Shown piece by piece: positions 1 to 6,113 of a stretch of 6,153 nt of DNA. Position 1 is the stretch's first letter. Each line of letters opens with the position of its first letter. The notes beneath the pieces are model-generated. The model was not told the origin of the DNA, ran no database searches, and saw only the letters and a program-made list of their open reading frames with translations. Both the position numbers and the translations under genes were made by a program. The stretch is from an uncultured Eubacterium sp. (GTDB lineage: Bacteria > Bacillota > Clostridia > Peptostreptococcales > Anaerovoracaceae): positions 1 to 6,153 of the forward strand of contig CALBGO010000024.1 in the NCBI GenBank assembly GCA_937894585.1, read 5' to 3'.

Positions 1-49
1 GGCGGATTCGGGACTTTCACCCATTAGAATGTGCGCTCGCCGAGCACAC
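1..49 (-). mobile_element. 5' end of a group II intron (partial, continues beyond the window)
   Basis: Read on the minus strand from position 49, the sequence opens GTGTGC, matching the GUGYG 5' end of bacterial group II introns. The first 19 bases fold into a hairpin: GTGTGCTC (49-42), loop GGC, GAGCGCAC (38-31), eight pairs including one G-U. It is followed by GGGTGAAAGTCCCGAA (about 24-8), a segment I recognise from domain I of bacterial group II introns, where GGGUGAAAGUCCCGAA follows a GUGCGCCC-type 5' stem. The boundary falls exactly where the M23 peptidase domain of the upstream exon stops making sense. Domain V, the intron-encoded reverse transcriptase and the 3' exon would lie outside the window. 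The assignment rests on pattern memory plus the exon break, not on an alignment. Confidence 0.7.
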
Positions 50-824
50 CATAAATCGGCGCACCCGGTGCATCTCCCGGAACTCCGATATCTATGCCTT
101 CGTGGTATGTACTTGCCCCGGCGCCCGGTGCATCTCGATATCCAAAGTGTGAAGTAATTACTGCATAGCTCACGGTAGGCCAGACAAATTTACCTTTTGC
201 GATACCATTTCCTACTGACATTCCGCCTTTATCAAACTGATATAATCCATAAGTCTCTATAATCTCAATCAGTCTTTCTGCATAATCTACAGCCGTTGCA
301 TAACCGGCTTTATGAATAGCTCTCGCCCACTCCTGATAGGTCTTACAGTTTTTCGTATAGGTACTGTACGGCGGACCTGAAAGAAGTTTCCCGTGGTCCT
401 CAATACTTTCTTTGACATTATGATATTTTCGGAACTTGGCAGTAATGACATAATCCCCGCCGCCAGGGGTTTGTTCCCCAGTCTGATATTCCTTGTATCC
501 GGCAGGACCGATTCCTTTCATACCAAACAAATTGTGGCACTCATAAGCAAGTCTGCTCAGACCTCCAGGATATGATCCACTGCTTTCTAAAATAATCTGT
601 GCGAGTGTCAGTGAAGCTGGCACACCATACTTTTGCTCACTTTCCATTGCGCCTGCTATCATTTCAGCCGTCAGAATTTCCGGAAGATCCTCCATATCAA
701 AATTTTTACTTCCGCTGCTTCCTTCTGCGGTTAAAGAAGTCACGATCACTGCCAAAAAAAGCAACAGAAAAAGTGGTATCATAACAGCAGCAAAAATCAT
801 TTTCTTCCCGGAAGATGCTTTCAT
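24..824 (-). CDS. Membrane-anchored peptidoglycan hydrolase (GH73 glucosaminidase + M23 peptidase), VirB1-like, interrupted in the M23 domain by a group II intron
   Basis: This is the cell-wall hydrolase of the transfer apparatus, expected to act outside the membrane and open peptidoglycan for the channel. Residues 9-31 form one hydrophobic N-terminal segment (signal anchor). Residues about 52-196 are a GH73 glucosaminidase-like domain: LAQIILESS with candidate catalytic Glu80, HNLFGMKG at 97-104, a DHGKLL helix at 143-148 and the closing AGYATAVDYAERLIEII. Residues about 213-258 begin an M23 metallopeptidase domain with SHFGYRD and the first zinc motif HEGID (His241, Asp245), then stop before the second motif, HxH. 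The true exon ends at position 50, inside codon 259; the last residues, VLGERTF, read into intron DNA. Splicing would restore GCx (Ala), which fits the usual PIYA of M23 proteins. The start ATG abuts the VirB4 stop (TAAATG), with GGAGGT six bases upstream. A GH73-plus-peptidase layout resembles CwlT/TcpG-type proteins functionally. Confidence 0.88.
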   Translation of the reverse strand: MKASSGKKMIFAAVMIPLFLLLFLAVIVTSLTAEGSSGSKNFDMEDLPEILTAEMIAGAMESEQKYGVPASLTLAQIILESSGSYPGGLSRLAYECHNLFGMKGIGPAGYKEYQTGEQTPGGGDYVITAKFRKYHNVKESIEDHGKLLSGPPYSTYTKNCKTYQEWARAIHKAGYATAVDYAERLIEIIETYGLYQFDKGGMSVGNGIAKGKFVWPTVSYAVITSHFGYRDAPGAGASTYHEGIDIGVPGDAPGAPIYGVLGERTF

Positions 825-3275
825 TTACGCACCTCCGGAGAAGAGTTTTTCTTCATACTGCTTTGACAGCCACACCTTAAAAAAGATATTCCTATCACCT
901 GAGATTGATAAAATCGTTTCTCCTTTTGCAAGGTACGGGATTTTCTGTCGCTGCCACGGAGAAAGCATTCGGCCGAATAAATCATCGATCAGAGGCAACA
1001 CAGAACTGTCCTGCTTAAAGATGAATTTATACTGCGTCAGCTCAAATACCACTTTCAGCTTATCAACTGCAGCACTCCCTGCAGCGCTGCCCGGATTATA
1101 GTCACGGAAAGACTGCGATGCCAAAACAATTCCGGCAAAGTATTTTCTTGCTTCTCGCATAATTACCGTGATACGATCCAGTATATATGGATATTTTGTA
1201 TTCACCCACCTGTGAGACTCATCGATTAAAATCAGAAAACGCACAACATCATCAAATGCAAGCTGCCCACTTTCGTACATTTGTTTCATTACAGATCCGT
1301 TCGCAACACAGTTATCCCAACAAAAATACACCATATTAAAAAGCTGTGCTACGAAGAGATTTTCCATGTCTTTGATTGTAGAAATATCAAAAGTTACAAT
1401 TTGCTCATCGATGATGTTGTCAATCGTAGTATGCCCGTCAAACATCGGTCCATAATTCCGAACCAGATTGTCTACTTTTTTACGAATTGCAGTAATACCT
1501 TTAATTTCCGCAATTAAAAGCTCCCGATCCACTTCATTTCCGGAAACCGCTGCTTGCGTTTTTTCTTCAATTAAATCGTCCATATAGGACAATAAATCAG
1601 AAAAAGTCGGATACTGATCCGCAGGATATCCTGTAATTCTACCTTTTTCCGGAACCAAACCATACTTTTCGTAAAGGCTTCTAAGCACCTGCTGCAGATT
1701 GGTAATCATTGCATCGTCTGCATCCGGGGATAAACACCTATAAAATGCACAAACTTTGGAGATATGTCTGGCATAGTTGGTTCCATCATCATCACCGGAT
1801 CGTAAAATCTCAAGCGGATTCAGCATTCCCCCTGCACCGTCACAACGGATTACTTTACCGCCAAATTCTTTTGTCAGATTGGTAAATTCGCCGGAAATAT
1901 CAAAGCAGCGGATAAAATCACCCCGCTCTGCTCTTGCCCGAAAACGCTTCTTCAGGTAGGTGGACTTTCCGCTGCCAAGATCTCCAATGACAACTGAATT
2001 GTAATGCTTTCTCCGATCCGTTTTCAAAAATTCGTTAAATACCACAACACCACCGCAGCCGGTAAAGCCAAGCAGATCTCCGTTTTCATCGTCGAGTGAT
2101 GAAAAACGGAATGGGTAGCCGCCTGCGATCTGCTCTGTCATCAGACTGAGTCCTTTCATCGCAAATGGCTCTTTCATCTGTCTTGCATATGGCTGAAACA
2201 TAGATTTCCATTCTCGCTTTCCTTCATTTAACATAATGGTCGGCAAGAATTCATCTGTTTCAAGGTTCTTCATAATATCGCCACATTTTTCTTCCAAACC
2301 AACCAAACTTTTTCCCGATACAAATAGGCGAAAATGCATCATTTTCACCACTTCGCCCATGGATTTCACTTCGTCATACATCATCTGCAGCTGATGCTGC
2401 CGTTTCCTGGCATCGTAAATCTCCTGATAGTCATTTGCATGTCGTTCTCTGCTGTACTCTTCCTGCAGCGCATGGTTAATGTTTTTTTGCACCTCGTGTT
2501 TATCTCTGGTTGCAATATCAATCGTGGATATGCAGTCTTCCTGTTTAATAATATCAGTCATCCAGTAGTCACTCAAAGTAGTCGGAAGTCTGTAAATATG
2601 TATTACTTTTGTGTATCCGTCTCCTGTAACGATATAGTTTGGTTCTTTGAAAGTAATTCCGCCCTGTGGCTGAATATACTCAAATAGTGGAAGATCTGTT
2701 TCCACTTCCTGCAGCACTAATGAATTTGGATTACACAGCTGATATATAATCTGCCGTTTTTTCTGAAGTGAAATCGCCCTAATACTTTCTCCAAGCACAC
2801 CGAGCTGCTTCATATGTTCATAGTGTTCCTCTTTGTCCTTACTGAAGATAAAGAGGTGGTACTCTCTTTTTCTCGTTCCCTGATCCGCCCTTGTCAGCTC
2901 TGATATGCTGCGTGAAAGCCATTTTTTTCTGACCGGACTATTGGTTTTATCTGCAATTTCCTGCAGATTCTTCTGCTGTTCCAATGTATTGGTCGGAAAG
3001 TTCATAGAAACGATTTTGAAATCATCTTTATACAGCTTCAAAAATTTTGCAAAGCCAATCATCAGGCGCTGCGACTCATCTTCCAACATATTCGTTACAT
3101 CTTCTGCCACCTTTTCTATAATATCAAGATAACTTCCATCTTCTAATACGAAGGCATTCAGATCTTCGTCATAATCCCTGATTGGCAGAACATCAAGATT
3201 TGTCTTTGTGATATTTTCCTGCTTCTTACTTTTCTTTTTCTTTTCTGCAGCATTACTCTTCTTTCTGAATTTCAT
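825..3275 (-). CDS. VirB4-family conjugation ATPase (TraE/TrsE-like)
   Basis: This is the cytoplasmic, membrane-associated ATPase that energises Gram-positive T4SS assembly and DNA transfer. The protein is 816 residues, usual for VirB4. Residues 2-20 are very basic (KFRKK, EKKKKSKK). Residues about 25-400 form the divergent N-terminal domain. The C-terminal RecA-like motor carries Walker A GDLGSGKST at 431-439 (Lys437), DISGEF at 459-464, NPLEIL at 486-491, Walker B FLILIDESHR at 680-689 (Asp685, Glu686), and a REARKYFAGIVLASQS block at 707-722 with the sensor-like Gln. No key residue is missing. A longer reading begins 21 bases earlier at an ATG, but AGAGGTG at 3280-3286 sits four bases before the ATG at 3275, so I chose the shorter form. 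That start overlaps the end of the upstream gene by 23 bases, suggesting translational coupling. The family is certain; which plasmid or ICE subfamily is not, though the pSK41/pIP501 TraE type looks closest. Confidence 0.95.
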   Translation of the reverse strand: MKFRKKSNAAEKKKKSKKQENITKTNLDVLPIRDYDEDLNAFVLEDGSYLDIIEKVAEDVTNMLEDESQRLMIGFAKFLKLYKDDFKIVSMNFPTNTLEQQKNLQEIADKTNSPVRKKWLSRSISELTRADQGTRKREYHLFIFSKDKEEHYEHMKQLGVLGESIRAISLQKKRQIIYQLCNPNSLVLQEVETDLPLFEYIQPQGGITFKEPNYIVTGDGYTKVIHIYRLPTTLSDYWMTDIIKQEDCISTIDIATRDKHEVQKNINHALQEEYSRERHANDYQEIYDARKRQHQLQMMYDEVKSMGEVVKMMHFRLFVSGKSLVGLEEKCGDIMKNLETDEFLPTIMLNEGKREWKSMFQPYARQMKEPFAMKGLSLMTEQIAGGYPFRFSSLDDENGDLLGFTGCGGVVVFNEFLKTDRRKHYNSVVIGDLGSGKSTYLKKRFRARAERGDFIRCFDISGEFTNLTKEFGGKVIRCDGAGGMLNPLEILRSGDDDGTNYARHISKVCAFYRCLSPDADDAMITNLQQVLRSLYEKYGLVPEKGRITGYPADQYPTFSDLLSYMDDLIEEKTQAAVSGNEVDRELLIAEIKGITAIRKKVDNLVRNYGPMFDGHTTIDNIIDEQIVTFDISTIKDMENLFVAQLFNMVYFCWDNCVANGSVMKQMYESGQLAFDDVVRFLILIDESHRWVNTKYPYILDRITVIMREARKYFAGIVLASQSFRDYNPGSAAGSAAVDKLKVVFELTQYKFIFKQDSSVLPLIDDLFGRMLSPWQRQKIPYLAKGETILSISGDRNIFFKVWLSKQYEEKLFSGGA

Positions 3276-3567
3276 TTTGCACCTCTTCTTTATCATAAAT
3301 TGCTCTGTAAACGGTAATATCGTGTCTTAGCATCATAAACATGCTCTCATAATTTCTGCGTTTTTTATTAAAAACACTCTTAGATGTCAGAAAAGTACAC
3401 ATCAAAAATGAAAATATCATATACGGAATATGCAATTTTTCGTGTACCAGTGACATAAATGCAAAGGCAAGTCCCATATAGATGATGACAAAAAAAAAGT
3501 CTACTGCTTCGATGTGTTTACTCACCTTATTAGGACTTTCGATTTCTTCTGTTACAAGGTATTTCAT
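3253..3567 (-). CDS. Small two-helix membrane protein in the VirB3 position (TrsC/TraC, DUF5592-like)
   Basis: The 104-residue protein has two hydrophobic segments, about 23-41 (FFFVIIYMGLAFAFM) and 46-61 (IPYMIFSFLMCTFL), joined by a short charged turn (VHEKLH). A charged C-terminal tail follows (FNKKRRNYESMFMMLRHD), ending in an acidic stretch (EEVQNEIQKEE). Size, topology and position directly before VirB4 match VirB3-like proteins, which partner VirB4 at the inner membrane; the sequence also resembles the TrsC/TraC proteins of Gram-positive conjugative plasmids, from memory only. The start is ambiguous. A TTG at 3579 overlaps the ribosome binding site and is unlikely. ATG at 3570 lies two bases and ATG at 3567 five bases after GGAGG (3577-3573), so I chose 3567. 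The gene overlaps VirB4 by 23 bases. A terminator-like hairpin separates it from the upstream gene. Confidence 0.75.
   Translation of the reverse strand: MKYLVTEEIESPNKVSKHIEAVDFFFVIIYMGLAFAFMSLVHEKLHIPYMIFSFLMCTFLTSKSVFNKKRRNYESMFMMLRHDITVYRAIYDKEEVQNEIQKEE
3280..3286 (-). promoter_or_regulatory. Ribosome binding site that decides the VirB4 start
   Basis: AGAGGTG sits four bases upstream of the ATG at 3275 and lies within the last codons of the VirB3-like gene. It supports the 816-residue VirB4 form over the 823-residue form that begins seven codons earlier. Confidence 0.7.
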
Positions 3568-3572
3568 CATTT

Positions 3573-3577
3573 CCTCC
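3573..3577 (-). promoter_or_regulatory. Ribosome binding site of the VirB3-like gene
   Basis: GGAGG precedes two consecutive ATG codons (3570 and 3567) by two and five bases. The spacing favours 3567. The site lies immediately after the T-rich tail of the terminator-like hairpin, so the hairpin and ribosome loading are physically adjacent. Confidence 0.8.
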
Positions 3578-3609
3578 AAATAAAACAGGGAAAGCTTCTG
3601 CTCTCCCTG
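3578..3609 (-). terminator. Intrinsic terminator-like hairpin inside the operon (attenuator candidate)
   Basis: Directly after the TAG of the VirB6-like gene the minus strand reads CAGGGAGAGC, loop AGAA, GCTTTCCCTG, then TTTTATTT. All ten pairs form (one G-U), and the T-rich tract follows at once, as in a Rho-independent terminator. On the plus strand the same stem is followed closely by CTATTTTTTAT, so it may work in both directions. The next gene's GGAGG begins right after the tract. Partial read-through would give less VirB3/VirB4/hydrolase mRNA than VirB6 mRNA. Confidence 0.7.
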
Positions 3610-5574
3610 CTATTTTTTATCCTTCATATTCCGGTCAAAAATATGTCCCTTATACTGTGATATGACACGATTATCCGACCAGTTTTTATTTTGTTTCTGC
3701 GATACCTCGCCCATCATCTGATCAAATCGGTCAGGTACCGGTACAGTATCACCTGCAGAAGTTCTGCCGGTATCCTTTACAGATGAAGGTGTAGAAGGCA
3801 CACTGCCTCCATCAGCTGCATTTCCAAAGGAACCTTTATTTTCCATCTGCTGTTCTGATTGCATCGTTTCAATGCCGGAAGCTTCCGGCATTATAGTCGA
3901 TGCTACACTATCCTGCATCATATCTTGCTCCATAAAAGTGTCAGCTTCCGGCATCTTCATATCAGGTTCAAACTTATCCGAATCCATAGCTGCGTTATCA
4001 TCCATAAAGTCCGTATTGATATTTCCTTGATTTTCGGCTGCATCAGCTGCATCTGGATTTGATCTACCTAAACCGTTTTCATCCATAAAGGACGGATTCT
4101 GTCCATTCTCCATATCATTACCGGCGTTTAAGTTTTCTGTATTTTGCTGTCCTCCTGTAGATACAAAGGCTGCGTTATTTTCCTGATTTCCTTTCTGTTC
4201 AGAATTATTCTGAACATCCCCTTGATTTTCGCTGCTACCCTCTTTATTTTGTTTCTCGTCCATAAAATCTGTATTTACATTGCTGTTTTGCTGTGCTGCC
4301 ATTGCACTGTTAATTGCATTTTTCGTTGCATCTGCCTGTTTGTTCATCATATGGCTCTGCTTTGCATAGTTATATGCACCTCTTCCCGGAGCCATTGCAA
4401 GCCGTGTTGCAGACTTCGCATGTCCATAAAGTGCCACCATTCTTGCAGTAGAAGATTTCAGTCCTGCATCCAGTCCCAGAAGCTTTTCTACAAGGTTCGG
4501 TCCGTCAATGACACAAAAAGCAACAAACAAGCTTAATAATGCTTCAATTAGCGGATTTTCTACTGCCTCTGCGATATACGCATTTAACATGAAAAAGAGT
4601 TTTACGCAGATTGCTGTTAAAAGCAGCAGTATGTAACTGTCACGGATAAAGACAAGGATTTTTGCTATTTTCTGTCCGCCGGAAAGTTCTGCAGAGTAAA
4701 GATACGCCATCAGCCGTGCAAATACCAGTTCGAAAATAATCCGTACACATTTATACGAAAGTGCAATGTATAGAATTGTAACAGCAATCAGCTGCAGTAC
4801 CGCCGGGATGCTATCCAGTCGATATCGGAAATAATAGCAATTCCCGGCGGAAGTCCATAATACACCGTTATAAATGTCACGCAGCATATATCCGTTTCCA
4901 TCGCCCTTTTCTATTACTTCCTGGGTTAAAATATCTTCTGCAGCAGCATCTTCAAATTCGTAATTGTCATCGTCAGGATCAAGTACCTCCGAATATTTTA
5001 TAAAATTCATCTTTTTCTTTGTAACATTGGGATGCGGAAGATTTTCCCCGTGATCTCCAAAATCAATGTTACTTATTCCAATCTGTTGATCCAGATAATA
5101 GATGTCAAATAAATGGGTTGATACAATATCATAAACACCGTCATTTTGACCGTCTACAGTAGGTACCGCATCGATTCCCTTTTTCACATCAATCACAACC
5201 TGGTTCATCTGCTGAAAAACTACCGTACTGCAGGTTACACATAAAATCGCAATACAGATGTTAATCAGGATTTTCGGCTTTTTTTCGTGATTCAGTATCA
5301 GCATAATACCGAGAGCAAACAGCGATACCGCCATCAATGCAATAAACAGCGGCTTAAAGTGATCTACAAATTCATTGACCTTACTCCAAGAAGTAAAGTC
5401 AATGAAGCCAAAGGCAGTTTCGTAAAGACTCTCACAGGCATCTGCTATCGTTACCAGAATGTCAAATAAAAACCAGCCGATCTCCCTTAAAGCTGCCATA
5501 ATAATACTGTTGTTTACAAACAGTTCGCCGTTCTTTATAAAAAAATCAATGACCTGATTATCACTCAAATTCAT
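3610..5574 (-). CDS. Polytopic VirB6/TrbL-like conjugation channel protein with a long disordered C-terminal tail
   Basis: The 654-residue protein is in the VirB6 (TraL/TcpH-like) position. About residues 25-45 are weakly hydrophobic; clear membrane segments are near 75-94, 101-120, 256-294 (probably two), 304-329 and 338-357. Residues 121-255 form a large hydrophilic loop, probably extracytoplasmic, with an acidic patch (DPDDDNYEFED). After a LVEKLLGLDAG stretch near 361-371 and a basic segment to about 400, residues 400-654 are low-complexity, rich in Asn, Gln, Asp, Glu, Met and Ser, and almost certainly unstructured. This tail holds three FMD(E/D) copies plus a weaker FMEQD, and two MPEA copies. 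Alternative starts are GTG 5577 (within the ribosome binding site), ATG 5574 and TTG 5568. ATG overlaps the upstream TGA as TGATG, implying coupling, but lies only two bases from AAGGAGG; TTG has ideal spacing. Family assignment rests on topology, neighbours and size, not a diagnostic motif. Confidence 0.75.
   Translation of the reverse strand: MNLSDNQVIDFFIKNGELFVNNSIIMAALREIGWFLFDILVTIADACESLYETAFGFIDFTSWSKVNEFVDHFKPLFIALMAVSLFALGIMLILNHEKKPKILINICIAILCVTCSTVVFQQMNQVVIDVKKGIDAVPTVDGQNDGVYDIVSTHLFDIYYLDQQIGISNIDFGDHGENLPHPNVTKKKMNFIKYSEVLDPDDDNYEFEDAAAEDILTQEVIEKGDGNGYMLRDIYNGVLWTSAGNCYYFRYRLDSIPAVLQLIAVTILYIALSYKCVRIIFELVFARLMAYLYSAELSGGQKIAKILVFIRDSYILLLLTAICVKLFFMLNAYIAEAVENPLIEALLSLFVAFCVIDGPNLVEKLLGLDAGLKSSTARMVALYGHAKSATRLAMAPGRGAYNYAKQSHMMNKQADATKNAINSAMAAQQNSNVNTDFMDEKQNKEGSSENQGDVQNNSEQKGNQENNAAFVSTGGQQNTENLNAGNDMENGQNPSFMDENGLGRSNPDAADAAENQGNINTDFMDDNAAMDSDKFEPDMKMPEADTFMEQDMMQDSVASTIMPEASGIETMQSEQQMENKGSFGNAADGGSVPSTPSSVKDTGRTSAGDTVPVPDRFDQMMGEVSQKQNKNWSDNRVISQYKGHIFDRNMKDKK
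3871..3892. repeat. Perfect 22-base palindrome inside the VirB6-like gene
   Basis: The arms AATGCCGGAAG and CTTCCGGCATT are exact reverse complements with no spacer. In RNA this could fold as a nine-pair stem with an AGCT loop. It encodes part of IMPEASGI in the disordered tail. One arm (AGCTTCCGGCAT) recurs at 3943-3954, where it encodes the other MPEA. Confidence 0.8.
3922..4275 (-). repeat. Repeated FMD(E/D) peptide motif region in the VirB6-like tail
   Basis: NTDFMDE (4275-4255), NPSFMDEN (4098-4075), NTDFMDDN (4017-3994) and the weaker DTFMEQD (3942-3922) occur in the low-complexity tail. Phenylalanines fall at about residues 437, 496, 523 and 547, with unequal spacing. The first three share a TTTATGGA core in DNA. 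Between copies the sequence is Asn/Gln/Glu-rich and otherwise unrelated, so the motif stands out as conserved within a fast-changing region. Confidence 0.75.
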
Positions 5575-5583
5575 CACCTCCTT
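5573..5583 (-). promoter_or_regulatory. Extended Shine-Dalgarno for the VirB6-like gene
   Basis: AAGGAGGTGAT matches the complement of the 16S rRNA 3' end over 11 bases. It overlaps the upstream stop TGA and the ATG at 5574. Its length and position make the true start uncertain: ATG 5574 is very close to the core, while TTG 5568 lies eight bases past AAGGAGG. Termination-reinitiation coupling could use the ATG. Confidence 0.75.
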
Positions 5584-6095
5584 GAAAGTTCATATAAAAG
5601 TTCATTTTTGATGTGCGGAGCAAAAGTGCTGCTGCAAACTACAGATGTAACTCTTGAGATTGTATCCTTTGCCGATATTTTCAAGTTTTCCTGCCAGCGT
5701 GGATCTGCTTTTTCAAGCAGCGTTACAATCGCATAATAATTCGGCATTTCTTCAAGCAGCCGGTATTCTTTCCCGCTTTGCTTTTTAGATAAATTCCGAA
5801 TCACAAGTTCCGGATCATATACCATTTTTGCATAGTCGATTTCTGCTCTGCTTTCCTTGTTGATTTCATCAAGCCTTACGGTATCAGGATTCGGAAAAGT
5901 ATCTGTGAGATACTGATAACGATATAAAAGAGCTGTGCCTTTCTTTTGCAGTATAGTATTTTTTCTTACCTTCCATTCCTCCTGCAAGGTAAGCTGCCTG
6001 TTTTCATCGTCGCTCGGGTGGTCCATAACCTTATGCTTGATCAATCTCTCCCAAGTAAAGTCACAAATCAGCTTTAGGCGATCGATTACCCCCAA
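5574..6095 (-). CDS. Unrecognised soluble protein heading the conjugation cluster, probably 5'-truncated by an IS
   Basis: I do not recognise this family. The readable 173 residues have no membrane segment or signal peptide and look helical and charged. Visible landmarks are LTLQEEWKVRKN near 36-47, LLYRYQYLTDTFPNPDTV near 56-73, MPNYYAIVTLLEKADPRW near 117-134, and a C-terminus ending ELSRR whose last codons form the next gene's ribosome binding site. The stop TGA overlaps the next ATG, so it belongs to the transfer operon and may be a cytoplasmic accessory factor. The only upstream in-frame initiator is a TTG at 6095 with no Shine-Dalgarno sequence, and an in-frame TAG lies four codons further up inside putative IS DNA. 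I infer that the native N-terminus was removed by insertion at 6100/6101. Internal initiation at ATG 6026, behind a weak AAGG, is the main alternative. It is expressed only if an outside or hybrid promoter reads it. Confidence 0.7.
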   Translation of the reverse strand: MGVIDRLKLICDFTWERLIKHKVMDHPSDDENRQLTLQEEWKVRKNTILQKKGTALLYRYQYLTDTFPNPDTVRLDEINKESRAEIDYAKMVYDPELVIRNLSKKQSGKEYRLLEEMPNYYAIVTLLEKADPRWQENLKISAKDTISRVTSVVCSSTFAPHIKNELLYELSRR

Positions 6096-6113
6096 TTTAT
6101 GGCTCTATGTCAA
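6085..6113 (-). promoter_or_regulatory. Possible hybrid promoter: -35 from the IS end, -10 from flanking DNA
   Basis: On the minus strand a perfect TTGACA (6113-6108) lies inside the putative IS terminal repeat. Exactly 17 bases later comes GGTAAT (6090-6085), matching four of six positions of TATAAT. Transcription would start near 6078 and run into the operon, skipping the TTG initiator at 6095. IS ends with outward -35 boxes are a known way to switch on neighbouring genes. The weak -10 makes this tentative. Confidence 0.4.

Noticed and set aside
24..49. VLGERTF as the natural C-terminus of the hydrolase
   Set aside because: It would leave the M23 domain without its second zinc motif, and the DNA encoding it matches a group II intron 5' end.
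64..136. 13-base direct repeat CCCGGTGCATCTC at 64-76 and 124-136, exactly 60 bases apart
   Set aside because: Both copies encode DAPGA in the M23 domain, in frame. Coding similarity is enough to explain it; no sign of an intron or attachment-site role.
2334..2687. Plus-strand open frame of 117 codons
   Set aside because: It lies wholly antisense to the VirB4 N-terminal domain and has antisense-like composition (MHHFHHFAHGFHF); the VirB4 frame explains the region.
4144..4536. Plus-strand open frame of 130 codons
   Set aside because: It lies opposite the VirB6-like gene, has a Cys/Ile/His-rich composition typical of antisense reading, and no ribosome binding site or recognisable domain.
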